Origin: Actinomycetota bacterium
Lineage (GTDB): Bacteria; Actinomycetota; Acidimicrobiia; Spongiisociales; UBA5794
Assembly: GCA_013151445.1 (NCBI GenBank)
Contig: JAADIG010000137.1
Location: 23,815-87,814, forward strand
DNA length: 64,000 bases
Direction: 5' to 3'
The stretch's first letter is position 1; each line of letters opens with the position of its first letter. Shown here one piece after another: positions 27,652 to 36,368 of the stretch. Position numbers and translations under genes: made by a program. A model generated the notes under the pieces. That model made no database searches and had not been told where the DNA came from. It saw nothing but the letters and a program-made list of their open reading frames with translations.

Positions 27652-28848
27652 TTACCGGAGTTCCGCTCGTGCGACAACCATGCGGTGTACTTCGTCGGGG
27701 CCGTCGGCGATTCGCAGAGTACGTGCAAATGCGTACATGCGCGAGAGGCCAAAGTCATCACCAATACCGGCGCCACCGTGTGCCTGGATTGCCTTGTCAA
27801 TCACCCACAGCGCGGAATTCGGTGCCACTACCTTGATGGCTGATACGTCAACACGGGCTGCTCGGCTGCCCATCGTGTCGATCTTCCAAGCGGCATGCAT
27901 GACAAGAAGTCGGGCCTGATCGATGCGCATGCGTGACTCGGCGATCCATTCCTGGATAACCGCGTTGTCGGCCAGCGGGCCCCCGAATGCCTTGCGTAGC
28001 TTCACCCGCTTCTTCATCATGTCGAGAGCCCGTTCGGCCATGCCGATAACCCGCATGCAATGGTGGATGCGTCCCGGTCCGAGACGAGCCTGGGCGATCT
28101 GGTAACCCGATCCTGGTTCTCCAATGATGTTTGCCGCCGGGACCCGCACATTGTTGTAGGCGATCTGGCTGTGGCCACCTCGTTCGTGAAATCCGAACAC
28201 CGGGAGGTCGCGTTCAACGATCATGCCGGGAGTGTCCATGGGGACCAGGATCATGGAGAACCGCTGTTTCGGCGGTGCATCGGGGTTGGTGACACCCATC
28301 ACGATCGAGATCTTGCACTCCTTCGAGGAAGCCCCGGTGATCCACCACTTGCGGCCGTTGACCACGAAGTCTTCCCCGTCGGCAACGATCGACGTTTCCA
28401 GGTTGCGAGGGTCGCTGCTGGCAACCCGCGGCTCTGTCATCGAAAACGCCGAACGAATCTCTCCGGCGAGGAGTGGAACCAGCCACTCCTGCTGCTGGTC
28501 ATGGGACCCAAACGTTGTCAGCACTTCCATATTGCCGGTATCGGGGGCGGCACAGTTGGTTGCCTCGGGTGCGATTTCGGCCGAGCGCCCCATGATCTCG
28601 GCGAGTGGTGCGTAGTCGACGTTGGAAAGACCGGGTCCCCATTCGTCGTCGGGCAGGAACAGGTTCCAAAGACCCTTTTCCTTGGCGATCTCCTTGAGAG
28701 CCCGCAGAACCGAGGTACCGGAGTACGGATCGTCGGATGCTTCCATCTCGGCGAGGTTGGCCTTCTCGGCTCGGTAGACGTGCTCGTCCATGAATGTGAG
28801 CAATTCCTCACGTAGACCCTCACACCGCTCACTCATTCCGAAATCCAT
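27652..28848 (-). CDS. Acyl-CoA dehydrogenase
   Basis: An FAD-dependent acyl-CoA dehydrogenase of 398 residues. FSMTEPRVASSDPRNLET and KWWITGA bind FAD; the C-terminal helix bundle contains RLGPGRIHHCMRVIG, RKAFGGPL and the closing QAHGGAGIGDDFGLSRMYA with the FAD-contacting GG. The catalytic base cannot be placed with certainty by eye. It is closer to the ~400-residue long-chain/ACAD11-like group than to short-chain enzymes. ATG at 28848 has AAGGAGG 5 bases upstream. It is downstream of phoU on the same strand and convergent with the RseB-like gene. Acyl substrate is unknown. Confidence 0.9.
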   Translation of the reverse strand: MDFGMSERCEGLREELLTFMDEHVYRAEKANLAEMEASDDPYSGTSVLRALKEIAKEKGLWNLFLPDDEWGPGLSNVDYAPLAEIMGRSAEIAPEATNCAAPDTGNMEVLTTFGSHDQQQEWLVPLLAGEIRSAFSMTEPRVASSDPRNLETSIVADGEDFVVNGRKWWITGASSKECKISIVMGVTNPDAPPKQRFSMILVPMDTPGMIVERDLPVFGFHERGGHSQIAYNNVRVPAANIIGEPGSGYQIAQARLGPGRIHHCMRVIGMAERALDMMKKRVKLRKAFGGPLADNAVIQEWIAESRMRIDQARLLVMHAAWKIDTMGSRAARVDVSAIKVVAPNSALWVIDKAIQAHGGAGIGDDFGLSRMYAFARTLRIADGPDEVHRMVVARAELR

Positions 28849-28928
28849 ACCGGCCTCCTTAGGTTCGGAGGCTACCCGCACAACCCGATACGACACAAAA
28901 TCAGTAACGACGTTTCCGGACGAGCGGA

Positions 28929-29603
28929 TCAGTCGGCGTTCGGGAACTTTGCGGTCACGATGTACGTGACGTGTTCGCCGATATTGACGGCGTGGTCGGC
29001 GATTCGCTCGAGGAACCGTCCGACGCGTGTGAGCGCAACCGCCGTCGTGAGGCCAATCTCATCCGCCTGCTGGCCGATCTCGGTGTAGAGAATCGACACC
29101 AGGTCATCGACCACGTCGTCCGCGGCGTCGAGGGTGATTCCGGCATCGGCTGGAAGCTCGGCGATTGCGGTCACGCACTGTCCGAACACCGACCCGACCG
29201 CCGCCACGATGTCTGCAATGCGCGCCCGCAGCAGGGGATTGTCGGGGAATCCTCCTTCGCGTTCGAGCATCTTTGCGCAGTTCACGACCAAGTCCCCCGA
29301 GCGCTCGATCTCATACAGCATGCGGGTCGCCGAAACGAGGAAGCGCAGGTCGCTCGCAACGGGTGCCTGGCGGGCAATTGTTTCGAACGTCGAGGTGTCG
29401 AGACGGGTGTACATTTCGTTGATGGCGAGATCCGCGTTCTTGATCTCAGGCACGAGGTCGAGTCTGCTTTCGGCCATCGCAATACCTGCCCGGTCGAGGT
29501 TCTCGAGCACGAGCGACCCCATTGTCTCTAAGCCGGACTGGATCTCGCCGAGCAGCGACGAGAATCTGCTGCGAAGGTCATCGTCTGAGGTTGGTATGTT
29601 CAT
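28929..29603 (-). CDS. phoU: Phosphate uptake regulator PhoU
   Basis: A 224-residue protein made of two three-helix repeats. The metal-binding motifs appear as DLAINEMYTRLDTSTFETIA and DDVVDDLVSILYTEIG with the typical E/DxxxD spacing, and the ending ERIADHAVNIGEHVTYIVT is the classic PhoU signature. PhoU restrains the Pst transporter and the phosphate sensor kinase when phosphate is plentiful. It closes the pst operon, 10 bases after pstB. Confidence 0.94.
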   Translation of the reverse strand: MNIPTSDDDLRSRFSSLLGEIQSGLETMGSLVLENLDRAGIAMAESRLDLVPEIKNADLAINEMYTRLDTSTFETIARQAPVASDLRFLVSATRMLYEIERSGDLVVNCAKMLEREGGFPDNPLLRARIADIVAAVGSVFGQCVTAIAELPADAGITLDAADDVVDDLVSILYTEIGQQADEIGLTTAVALTRVGRFLERIADHAVNIGEHVTYIVTAKFPNAD

Positions 29604-29613
29604 GGGAGCCTCC

Positions 29614-30519
29614 CTAGCCGAACCGGCCGGTGATGTAGTCCTCGGTCGCTTGCTGATTCGGGTTCGTGAAGATGGTACCGGTCCCGGCGTACTCGACGAG
29701 GTATCCGGTGCGTTGTCCCTGGTCGTCCACTCGAATATTGAAGAAGGCCGTACGGTCGGATACCCGGGCGGCCTGTTGCATGTTGTGAGTCACTATGACG
29801 ATCGTGTAGTCGTGCTTGAGATCCTGCATGAGGTCTTCGATGCGCAGCGTCGCGATGGGGTCGAGCGCCGATGCGGGTTCGTCCATAAGCAAAACGTCGG
29901 GGTTGGTGGCGATCGCTCGTGCAATGCACAGACGCTGTTGTTGTCCACCGGACAACGCGTAGGCCGAGGTCTTGAGCCGGTCCTTTACCTCGTCCCACAA
30001 TGCGGCACGCTCAAGCGCGTCGCGGACAACGTCGTCCATGTCCCCGGAGAAACCGGCGATCTTCGGTCCGAACGCAACGTTGTCGTAGATCGACTTCGGG
30101 AATGGGTTCGGTTTCTGGAACACCATGCCGATACGCCGCCGGACCTCCACAGCGTCAACACTTTTACCATAGAGGTCGACACCGTGGTAGGAGATCGAGC
30201 CCTCGATCCGTGCGATCTCGATGATGTCGTTCATCCGGTTGAAGCAACGTAGCACGGTCGATTTGCCGCACCCCGAGGGTCCGATAAGTGCGGTGATCTC
30301 GTTCTTATGGATCTCCATGGAAACACCTGCGACGGCGACGTTATCGCCGTAACGAACACTGAGGTTACGGACGTCGAACACGGCCTCCCCTGTCGGACCG
30401 GTCTCGGGTGGGTGTTTCGAGGGTGAGTCGGCGAGTGTGACCCTCGGAGTCGATCTTGCGACGACCCCCGGTTCGGGTACGGATGGGGAAATGGACATTG
30501 CTTCGGTTAGATCAGTCAC
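29614..30519 (-). CDS. pstB: Phosphate ABC transporter ATP-binding protein
   Basis: The ATPase of the Pst importer. Walker A is GPSGCGKST, the PstB-specific RCFNRMND and [14 protein letters not shown] follow, ABC signature [10 protein letters not shown] and Walker [14 protein letters not shown] are intact. An N-terminal extension of about 45 residues precedes [12 protein letters not shown]. The GTG at 30519 overlaps the pstA stop (GTGA); an in-frame ATG at 30498 is an alternative start. Confidence 0.95.
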   Translation of the reverse strand: MTDLTEAMSISPSVPEPGVVARSTPRVTLADSPSKHPPETGPTGEAVFDVRNLSVRYGDNVAVAGVSMEIHKNEITALIGPSGCGKSTVLRCFNRMNDIIEIARIEGSISYHGVDLYGKSVDAVEVRRRIGMVFQKPNPFPKSIYDNVAFGPKIAGFSGDMDDVVRDALERAALWDEVKDRLKTSAYALSGGQQQRLCIARAIATNPDVLLMDEPASALDPIATLRIEDLMQDLKHDYTIVIVTHNMQQAARVSDRTAFFNIRVDDQGQRTGYLVEYAGTGTIFTNPNQQATEDYITGRFG

Positions 30520-31466
30520 TGTTGGTTCCGATCGAATCGGTTTCGGATAATGATGGCGGCCGCATTCGCTGTGAGGAGCATTGCGAGGAGTACGACGATC
30601 GCCGCGGGCGCCAACGTATCGGCGAACTGGACATCGTTTTGTTTGCTCCATGAAAGGATAACCACGGGCAGGGCCGTGTAACTACCGGTGACCCGTTCGA
30701 CGAACGTGGCGTCCGCTGCCGCGGCGAAGAACCCGGTTGCCACACCGATGACAAGCAAAGGCGCGGTTTCGCCAAACGCCCGTGCGATGGCCAGGACCGC
30801 ACCGGTGAGGATCCCCGGCGCAGCCGACGGTATTACCTGGTGGCGAATCACTTCCCATTTGGTAGCTCCGACCCCGAAGCCTGCTTCGCGGATCGTCTGT
30901 GGAACGGCGCGGAGGGCTTCCGATGTTGTGATGATCACGATCGGTAGCACGAGCACTGCCATGGTGACACCGGCGGCGAGAATGTTACGCCCGCTGCTTG
31001 TCCCTGACAGCCCGATGAGGTTCACGACCCGGACAAAAATCGCCAGGCCGAGGAGGCCGTAGACGATCGACGGGACGCTGGCGAGATTGCGAACATTCGT
31101 GCGCAGCAGATTGGTGAGCCGCCCCCGCGATGCGTATTCCTCGAGATAGACAGCGGTGCCGATACCGAGTGGAAACGCGATGACAGTCACCAGCGCCGCA
31201 ATGCCGGCCGAACCCACGATCCCGGACCAGACCCCGGCTGTCGCCGGATCGAGCGACAGCGGGGATGTGATGAAGTCGAGACCGCGCTCCTGGAACGTTG
31301 GTACCGCTCCGGCCGTGATGCTGGTGAGCAGGGTCACGAGGATGAGGAGCGACGTCAACAGGGCCATGAGCAGCGCTGCCCGAAATACGATGGAACCGAT
31401 CGGTACCCGTTTGCCAGCAAGGTGTTGGGCGACGATCTCGGTCGTTGTGGGAGCTGACACGACCAT
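30516..31466 (-). CDS. pstA: Phosphate ABC transporter permease PstA
   Basis: A 316-residue membrane protein with six helices, the first at [20 protein letters not shown]. The coupling helix [23 protein letters not shown] is the EAA loop of PstA, and [10 protein letters not shown] is characteristic of this subunit. It forms the channel with PstC. The start overlaps the pstC stop by one base, and the stop overlaps pstB. Confidence 0.94.
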   Translation of the reverse strand: MVVSAPTTTEIVAQHLAGKRVPIGSIVFRAALLMALLTSLLILVTLLTSITAGAVPTFQERGLDFITSPLSLDPATAGVWSGIVGSAGIAALVTVIAFPLGIGTAVYLEEYASRGRLTNLLRTNVRNLASVPSIVYGLLGLAIFVRVVNLIGLSGTSSGRNILAAGVTMAVLVLPIVIITTSEALRAVPQTIREAGFGVGATKWEVIRHQVIPSAAPGILTGAVLAIARAFGETAPLLVIGVATGFFAAAADATFVERVTGSYTALPVVILSWSKQNDVQFADTLAPAAIVVLLAMLLTANAAAIIIRNRFDRNQQ

Positions 31467-32383
31467 CAGTAGCGCTCCTGGACACGTCTGACTAGCCGAT
31501 CACTAGCAATGTTGAGGACGAGGGTCATGAGGAAGAGGAGCAGCGCGACTGCGAAGAGGCTCTGGAATGCGGTCCCCTCACCAACTACCTGATCCGATCC
31601 GGTCGCCAGTGATGCAATCGCGGCGGTCATCGTTTGTCCCGGTCCGAGAACGTTGAAGCTCCGCAATGATCCTCCGACGGCGCCAGCGGCCATGAACACG
31701 ACCATTGTCTCGCCGATTGCGCGCGAGATCCCGAGAATCATTGCCGCCACGATTCCGGATGCGGCCGCCGGGTAGACCACTCGGCGGACCGTTGTCGAGC
31801 GACGCGCACCGAGACCAAAGGCGGCTTCGCGTAGATGCTTGGGAACCGCCCGCATCGCATCCTCGGCGACCGACGCAATGATCGGAATTGTGAGGACCCC
31901 AACACCGATCCCGGCGGCCGCCATCGAGAACACCGACGCATCCGTGAAACGTTGGACGATATTCGGGCTAATCCAAACGAGTGCAAAAAAGCCGATGACC
32001 ACCGAGGGTATGCCAGCGAGAATCTCGATGATTGGTTTGAGCACACTGCGAGCACGAGGACGGGCGAACTCGGAGAGGTAGGTCGCCGTTCCGAGGCCGA
32101 GAGGTGCTGCGACGACCATTGCGAGCAACGTAATGAGCACGGTGGCGCCGACGATGGTGAGCAAGTCAAAGAGGCCTCGGCGTGGAAACCAACCCAGCGT
32201 CCACAGGGGATTCCCATCGCCGAAGTCGAGGCCGGATACAAAGGTCGCGGATTCGCGGAGGAGTGTCGTGATGATGGCGATGCTGACAGCGAGCGACACG
32301 GCCGCCATAGCGATGAGGAGTCGGCGTACCCGTCGTTCACGCCGGTGGCGTTTTGGGCTGCCGGTGAGGTCCATACCCTCCAT
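31466..32383 (-). CDS. pstC: Phosphate ABC transporter permease PstC
   Basis: A 305-residue six-helix permease. Helices include LLIAMAAVSLAVSIAIITTL and LLTIVGATVLITLLAMVVAA; the EAA loop is EDAMRAVPKHLREAAFGLGA, and ISRAIGETMVVFMAAGA is the typical PstC segment. The N terminus is short and arginine-rich. ATG at 32383 is chosen among three neighbouring ATGs because AAGGAGG lies 6 bases before it. A hairpin separates it from pstS. Confidence 0.92.
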   Translation of the reverse strand: MEGMDLTGSPKRHRRERRVRRLLIAMAAVSLAVSIAIITTLLRESATFVSGLDFGDGNPLWTLGWFPRRGLFDLLTIVGATVLITLLAMVVAAPLGLGTATYLSEFARPRARSVLKPIIEILAGIPSVVIGFFALVWISPNIVQRFTDASVFSMAAAGIGVGVLTIPIIASVAEDAMRAVPKHLREAAFGLGARRSTTVRRVVYPAAASGIVAAMILGISRAIGETMVVFMAAGAVGGSLRSFNVLGPGQTMTAAIASLATGSDQVVGEGTAFQSLFAVALLLFLMTLVLNIASDRLVRRVQERY

Positions 32384-32531
32384 CATCCGCCTCCTTCGGC
32401 GTGTGGTCGTAGGCGGGAGGGACTGCTGCATGTGCTCGGCCGTCTCTCCCGCCCTACGAATCTATCGAACATGGCGGTCTCCCGGAGCGGTGTCCAGGAC
32501 CGCTGGTGGTGCGGGGGACAGACCCGAATGG

Positions 32532-32563
32532 CCCCGGTCGCAGCGGGCCGGCTGCGACCGGGG
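32532..32563 (-). terminator. GC-rich hairpin between pstS and pstC
   Basis: Arms CCCCGGTCGCAG (32532-32543) and its complement (32552-32563) enclose an 8-base loop; no T-run follows. In this position it could partly terminate or stabilise the pstS message so that the binding protein is made in excess of the membrane subunits. Confidence 0.6.
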
Positions 32564-32624
32564 GAACCAGTGGTGTTCCGCACATCATGATGGGGGTACT
32601 GCGTCATTCGGGGAGCCTCGGTAT

Positions 32625-33650
32625 CTAGCGCTGGTCCCACGCCGCGATGGTCGCTTCGTAGGATGCCAGCGGGATGTACGCAGCCTCTGCAACGGAGCGG
32701 AGGCCTTCCTCCGAGAGGTAGAAATCCACGTATGCTGCGACGGCGGGTTTCTCCGCCGCTTTTTGTGTGTTGATGTAGAGATAGAGAGATCGGGCGAGTG
32801 GGTAGGTTCCCGATGCGATCGTTTCGGTCGTCGGGAACACACAGCCGTCACCTCCGTCGATCTCGATCGCTTTGACCTTGTCCTGGTTCTCGACGAAGAA
32901 GGCGTATCCGACCCATCCGAGTGAGGTCGGCGATGAGGACAGTCCCTGGATGATCACGTTGTCGTTCGGGGACGCGACGTAGTCGGGTCGGGTGGCCTTC
33001 TCGGTGTCACGAGTCTTGGCGACCGGCTTTAGTGCGAGTGAGATGAACGTGTCGTAGGTGCCGGATTCCTCGCCGGGTGCGGTGACCGCGAGAGGTACGT
33101 CCGCGTAGGGGGCAACGGTGGATCCGAGTTGGGCTGCGAGATCGTTGGCGTCACTCCAGCTGGAGAACCCGGTCGACTCGGAACCGAGCAGGGCGTACAG
33201 GTCCACGAACGCCAGGCACTTGACGTCGTTCTCGAGACCGGTGAGCACCGAAATACCATCGATGGCGATCTCAAGTTCGATGTAGGAAATGCCGGCCTGT
33301 GAGCAGGCTTCGGCCTCGGAGTCCTTGATGCGTCGCGACGCATCGGAGATGTCGGTTTCTCCGGCACAGAACTTCTTGAAGCCGTCACCGGTTCCGGGTC
33401 CTTCGACGGCGATGGAGACGTTCGGGTTGGTGGTGTTGAACTTTTCGGCGTTGAGTGCGGAGATTGGTTCGACGGTTGATGATCCGGAAATGAGGACCGA
33501 GCCGGTCAACGCATTGGAGTCGGATGAGGCTGGAGCTGTGGAGGCCGGGGGTGAAGTAGTCGTTGGAGAGTTGCTTGAGGTGCTGCATGCGGCGGCCACA
33601 AGGGCAAGGGCGAGGACGAAGATGAGCGGTTTCGACAACCGGGATATCAT
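32625..33650 (-). CDS. pstS: Phosphate-binding lipoprotein PstS
   Basis: A 341-residue periplasmic-type phosphate-binding protein. The signal peptide KPLIFVLALALVAAAC ends in a lipobox cysteine, followed by a Ser/Thr/Pro linker. Phosphate-contacting segments are ISGSSTVEPIS near the start, GPGTGDGFKKFCAGETDISDASR, and GEESGTYDTF. ATG at 33650 places the signal peptide at the start; 33668 is an alternative. It is the first gene of the pst operon, divergent from the kinase gene, with a Pho-box-like repeat between them. Confidence 0.93.
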   Translation of the reverse strand: MISRLSKPLIFVLALALVAAACSTSSNSPTTTSPPASTAPASSDSNALTGSVLISGSSTVEPISALNAEKFNTTNPNVSIAVEGPGTGDGFKKFCAGETDISDASRRIKDSEAEACSQAGISYIELEIAIDGISVLTGLENDVKCLAFVDLYALLGSESTGFSSWSDANDLAAQLGSTVAPYADVPLAVTAPGEESGTYDTFISLALKPVAKTRDTEKATRPDYVASPNDNVIIQGLSSSPTSLGWVGYAFFVENQDKVKAIEIDGGDGCVFPTTETIASGTYPLARSLYLYINTQKAAEKPAVAAYVDFYLSEEGLRSVAEAAYIPLASYEATIAAWDQR

Positions 33651-33768
33651 TGGTGGAGTTCCTTCCATACCTATATTCAAGGTTGCATATCGGGAGGTCC
33701 GACATGCGTCGGATCCATCCGACGTCATGGACGCTACGGAGACGAGTTGACCATGGAGGAGTGTCAGA

Positions 33769-33797
33769 GTGAACGCAATGTGAATTCTTTGTGTACC
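33769..33797. promoter_or_regulatory. Pho-box-like direct repeats between pstS and the kinase gene
   Basis: GTGAACG (33769), GTGAATT (33780) and GTGTACC (33791) recur every 11 bases. On the minus strand this reads as TTCAC-type units at 11-base spacing, like the actinobacterial PhoP/RegX3 box (direct GTTCACC repeats). Its position fits control of pstS, and perhaps autoregulation of the two-component genes. Confidence 0.6.
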
Positions 33798-33823
33798 CCA
33801 GCAGCGCCCCATCACCGATGTCG

Positions 33824-33837
33824 TATAGTTGCCCGGC
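33824..33837 (+). promoter_or_regulatory. -10 box of the sensor kinase gene
   Basis: TATAGT (33824-33829) is followed 8 bases later by the ATG at 33838 with no ribosome binding site, so the transcript is probably leaderless or nearly so. No standard -35 box is seen; activation through the Pho-like repeats upstream could compensate. Confidence 0.5.
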
Positions 33838-35034
33838 ATGCTGATCGCCGTAGTGATTTTTGTCGTGGTCGTCACAGCGCTGGGAAGTGCCCTACTTCGC
33901 CAGCGCAAACGTCTTGATGCCCTCCTCGCAGAGTTCGGTGGTGGACCCCGGGTTCGCTCCGACCACATCACGTCGTTACGCACCGCAATGCAACGTCGCC
34001 AAAAGGAATACGACGTCGTCGTCAAACAACGCGACCTGCGTCTCGTGGCCATCGGGGCGACGCCGCTCGGTATCCAGCTCTACGACAGCGAGGGTGCGGT
34101 AGTTGTGTCGAATGATGCCGCCCAGCAGTTGCTTGGATCCTCGAACGTCGCGCTGCGAGAGCGCCTCGCCGAGCTTGTGAGGCACACTCGCGAGACCGGG
34201 ATCGAAATGGATGAGAGAGTGCTCACCTCGAGACCAGTCGAGCGTCTCACCAGGGTTGTTGTGCGACCGGTCGGCGACCGCGAGGGTGTCGTTGTGGCGC
34301 TCGTTGACGCGACCAAGAGTCGCCGAATAGAGAAGGTGCGCAGAGACTTTATTGCCAACGCAAGTCACGAACTCAAGACACCGATCGGTGCGTTGCGTGT
34401 GCTTGTCGAGGCCTTGGTTGCGACGTCGGATGTCGCAACCAAGGGAGCGCTGGTTGAGCGGCTGTCGTCGGAAGTGGTTCGCATGTCTGCGCTCGTTGAT
34501 GACGTCCTTGACCTCGCCCGGGTCGAGTCCGATGTTGACGAGGAGGCGTTCGAACGCACAAACATCGCCGACGTTGTCCAGACGTCGCTGGCCGGATTGG
34601 CGAGCGAGTCCGACCGGTATGGCGTGAAGATCGATGTTGGTGGTATCGATCCGGATCTGTGGGTGTGTGGCGACCATCGCCAACTCGAATCTGCGATCAC
34701 CAACCTCATGGACAACGCCGTGAAATACACCGCGGCAGCTTCTCGGCGTGTACCGGTTGACGTTCAGGCACAACTCGTCGGAGACGCCGTCGTGATCACG
34801 GTAAGCGATGCGGGCATTGGGATCCCCGAGCGTGATATCGATCGCATTTTCGAGCGGTTCTACCGAGTCGATAGGGCACGCAGCCGCGAGACTGGCGGGA
34901 CCGGTCTCGGGCTCGCCATTGTCCGCCATGTCGCTCTCAATCACGGCGGTACGGTCTCGGTTGAGTCCGTCGCCGGTGAGGGAAGTACGTTCCGAATCGC
35001 ACTGAAACAGGAGGGCCCGTGCTCCGCATCCTGA
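33838..35034 (+). CDS. Phosphate-type sensor histidine kinase (SenX3/PhoR-like)
   Basis: A 398-residue membrane kinase. One N-terminal helix (LIAVVIFVVVVTALGSALL) is followed by a PAS-like region, the H-box FIANASHELKTPIGALRVL with the phosphorylated histidine, and an ATPase domain: N-box ITNLMDNAVKYT, G1 VSDAGIGIP, F-box IFERFYRVDRARS and G2 GGTGLGLAIVRHV. The single helix and compact size match SenX3, which senses phosphate through PhoU and Pst rather than directly. Its stop overlaps the regulator gene by 16 bases. Placement beside pst supports the role. Confidence 0.9.
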   Translation: MLIAVVIFVVVVTALGSALLRQRKRLDALLAEFGGGPRVRSDHITSLRTAMQRRQKEYDVVVKQRDLRLVAIGATPLGIQLYDSEGAVVVSNDAAQQLLGSSNVALRERLAELVRHTRETGIEMDERVLTSRPVERLTRVVVRPVGDREGVVVALVDATKSRRIEKVRRDFIANASHELKTPIGALRVLVEALVATSDVATKGALVERLSSEVVRMSALVDDVLDLARVESDVDEEAFERTNIADVVQTSLAGLASESDRYGVKIDVGGIDPDLWVCGDHRQLESAITNLMDNAVKYTAAASRRVPVDVQAQLVGDAVVITVSDAGIGIPERDIDRIFERFYRVDRARSRETGGTGLGLAIVRHVALNHGGTVSVESVAGEGSTFRIALKQEGPCSAS

Positions 35035-35702
35035 TCGTTGAAGATGAACCGTCGTACCGCGAGGCCCTTGCCGTGGCTCTCGGAGCGGAAGGGTTTCGTG
35101 TGGAGACCGCCGCCACCGGCCGTGAGGGTGTGTCCCTGTTCCGCGCCGAGCATCCCGATATTGTGCTCCTCGATTTGATGCTTCCCGAACTCTCGGGTCT
35201 TGATGTGTTGCGGGCGATACGCGGCGAGTCCGATGTTCCGGTGATCGTCGTATCGGCCAAGGACAGTGAGAGCGACGTCGTGTCCGCGCTCGAGCTGGGT
35301 GCCGACGACTACCTGCGCAAACCGTATTCGATCCGCGAACTGGTGGCCCGCATCAGGGTTTCGAGTCGGCGTTCACAGGCTGGCGACGTCGGTGATGATG
35401 AACCGCTGGTCTTTGGCAATGCGGTGCTGGACCCGGGTACCTACGAGGTGCGGATCGGGTCGGTAGCGATAGACCTTCCGAGGAAGGAGTTTGCCTTGCT
35501 TCGTCAGCTAATGGAGCGCAGCGGGCGCATCGTAGCGAGAGAGATGTTGCTGGAGTCGGTGTGGGGGATTCATTGGACCGACTCCAAGACGCTTGACCAG
35601 CATGTTCGCCGGTTACGGCGGAAATTCGAGGGTGCCGAGGGCGCCCCCGAGATCGTCACGGTCAGGGGTGTCGGGTACCGCCTCACGCATCCGGAGCAGT
35701 AA
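35019..35702 (+). CDS. Response regulator (RegX3/PhoB-like, OmpR family)
   Basis: A 227-residue two-domain regulator. The receiver domain has the acidic pair in IVEDEPSYREAL, the phospho-acceptor Asp in DIVLLDLMLPELSG, VVSAKDSE and the lysine in DDYLRKPYS. The C-terminal winged helix is LPRKEFALLRQLMERSGRIV, with DSKTLDQHVRRLRRKFE as recognition helix. It would be phosphorylated by the overlapping upstream kinase and bind the Pho-like repeats. The start is GTG at 35019 behind CAGGAGGG. A bidirectional hairpin follows. Confidence 0.92.
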   Translation: MLRILIVEDEPSYREALAVALGAEGFRVETAATGREGVSLFRAEHPDIVLLDLMLPELSGLDVLRAIRGESDVPVIVVSAKDSESDVVSALELGADDYLRKPYSIRELVARIRVSSRRSQAGDVGDDEPLVFGNAVLDPGTYEVRIGSVAIDLPRKEFALLRQLMERSGRIVAREMLLESVWGIHWTDSKTLDQHVRRLRRKFEGAEGAPEIVTVRGVGYRLTHPEQ

Positions 35703-35727
35703 CCAGAGCGTCGCCCATCCACGGGAG

Positions 35728-35755
35728 AAGCCCCCGGGATAACCCGGGGGCTTCC
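35728..35755. terminator. Bidirectional hairpin between the response regulator and peroxiredoxin genes
   Basis: GAAGCCCCCGGG (35728-35739) and its complement (35744-35755) form a perfect 12-base stem with a 4-base loop, placed between converging genes. The T-runs are poor on both sides, but position and stability fit a shared terminator. Confidence 0.75.
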
Positions 35756-35776
35756 ATGTTGAACTGGACTGCGTGG

Positions 35777-36238
35777 TCAGGAGAGTTTTGCGAGCGCCTC
35801 GGTATACGCGGAGAACTCGCGACCCTCACCGAGAGAGTCGGTGTTGATGACTTCGCGCACGACACCCTCGGCGTCGAGGATAAAGCTGTACCGGTTGGCG
35901 ACACCGACGGCGTCGTTGAACACGCCGTACGCCTTGCTGACCTCACCGTGGGGCCAATAGTCCGCCAGGACGGGGAAGGTGAAACCTTCCTTCTCGCTCC
36001 ACGCACCGTTGGTGAAGAACGTCTGGCAGGTGATCGCAACTACCTGGGTATCGAGATCGTTGAGGGCGGAGAGACTGTCGCGAATTGCGCAGAGCTCACC
36101 AGTGCAGATACCGGAGAACGCAAACGGGATGAACACGATGAGAGTGTTCCGACCCTTGAGGTCTTCGAGGCTGACCTCGGTTTTGTCGGGTGCGAGCAGG
36201 GTGAATGGTGGTGCGGGGGAACCGACAGTTGCAGCCAT
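35777..36238 (-). CDS. Peroxiredoxin (AhpE-like)
   Basis: A 153-residue thioredoxin-fold peroxidase. The peroxidatic site is FIPFAFSGICTGELC: the first cysteine (GIC) aligns with the catalytic Cys of mycobacterial AhpE, and a second cysteine occurs four residues later. Later residues ITCQTFFTNGAWSEKEGFTF and PVLADYWPHGEVSKAYGVF fit the family, the arginine after EGVVRE is also usual. It reduces peroxides using mycothiol/mycoredoxin or thioredoxin. ATG at 36238 has AAAGGAAAA upstream; the longer open frame has no similarity. Confidence 0.88.
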   Translation of the reverse strand: MAATVGSPAPPFTLLAPDKTEVSLEDLKGRNTLIVFIPFAFSGICTGELCAIRDSLSALNDLDTQVVAITCQTFFTNGAWSEKEGFTFPVLADYWPHGEVSKAYGVFNDAVGVANRYSFILDAEGVVREVINTDSLGEGREFSAYTEALAKLS

Positions 36239-36304
36239 GGTGCGTTTTCCTTTTTTTGTGGGTTGATCCGGGATGGTACCCCGATGTCTTCCAGTCATGA
36301 ACGT

Positions 36305-36360
36305 TCCTGTTCTGGCGTCCATTTGGGCCGTATACCGCCCAAATGGACGCCAGAACAGGA
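36305..36360. repeat. Perfect 24-bp-arm palindrome, TGGCGTCC family copy 2
   Basis: The arms 36305-36328 and 36337-36360 are perfectly complementary over 24 bases with an 8-base loop. The arm starts TCCTGTTCTGGCGTCC and shares TGGCGTCC with copies at 7883-7940 and 53734-53779. It lies 8 bases past the stop of the DUF2342 gene; no T-run follows on either strand. Confidence 0.8.
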
Positions 36361-36368
36361 GGTTGGCG

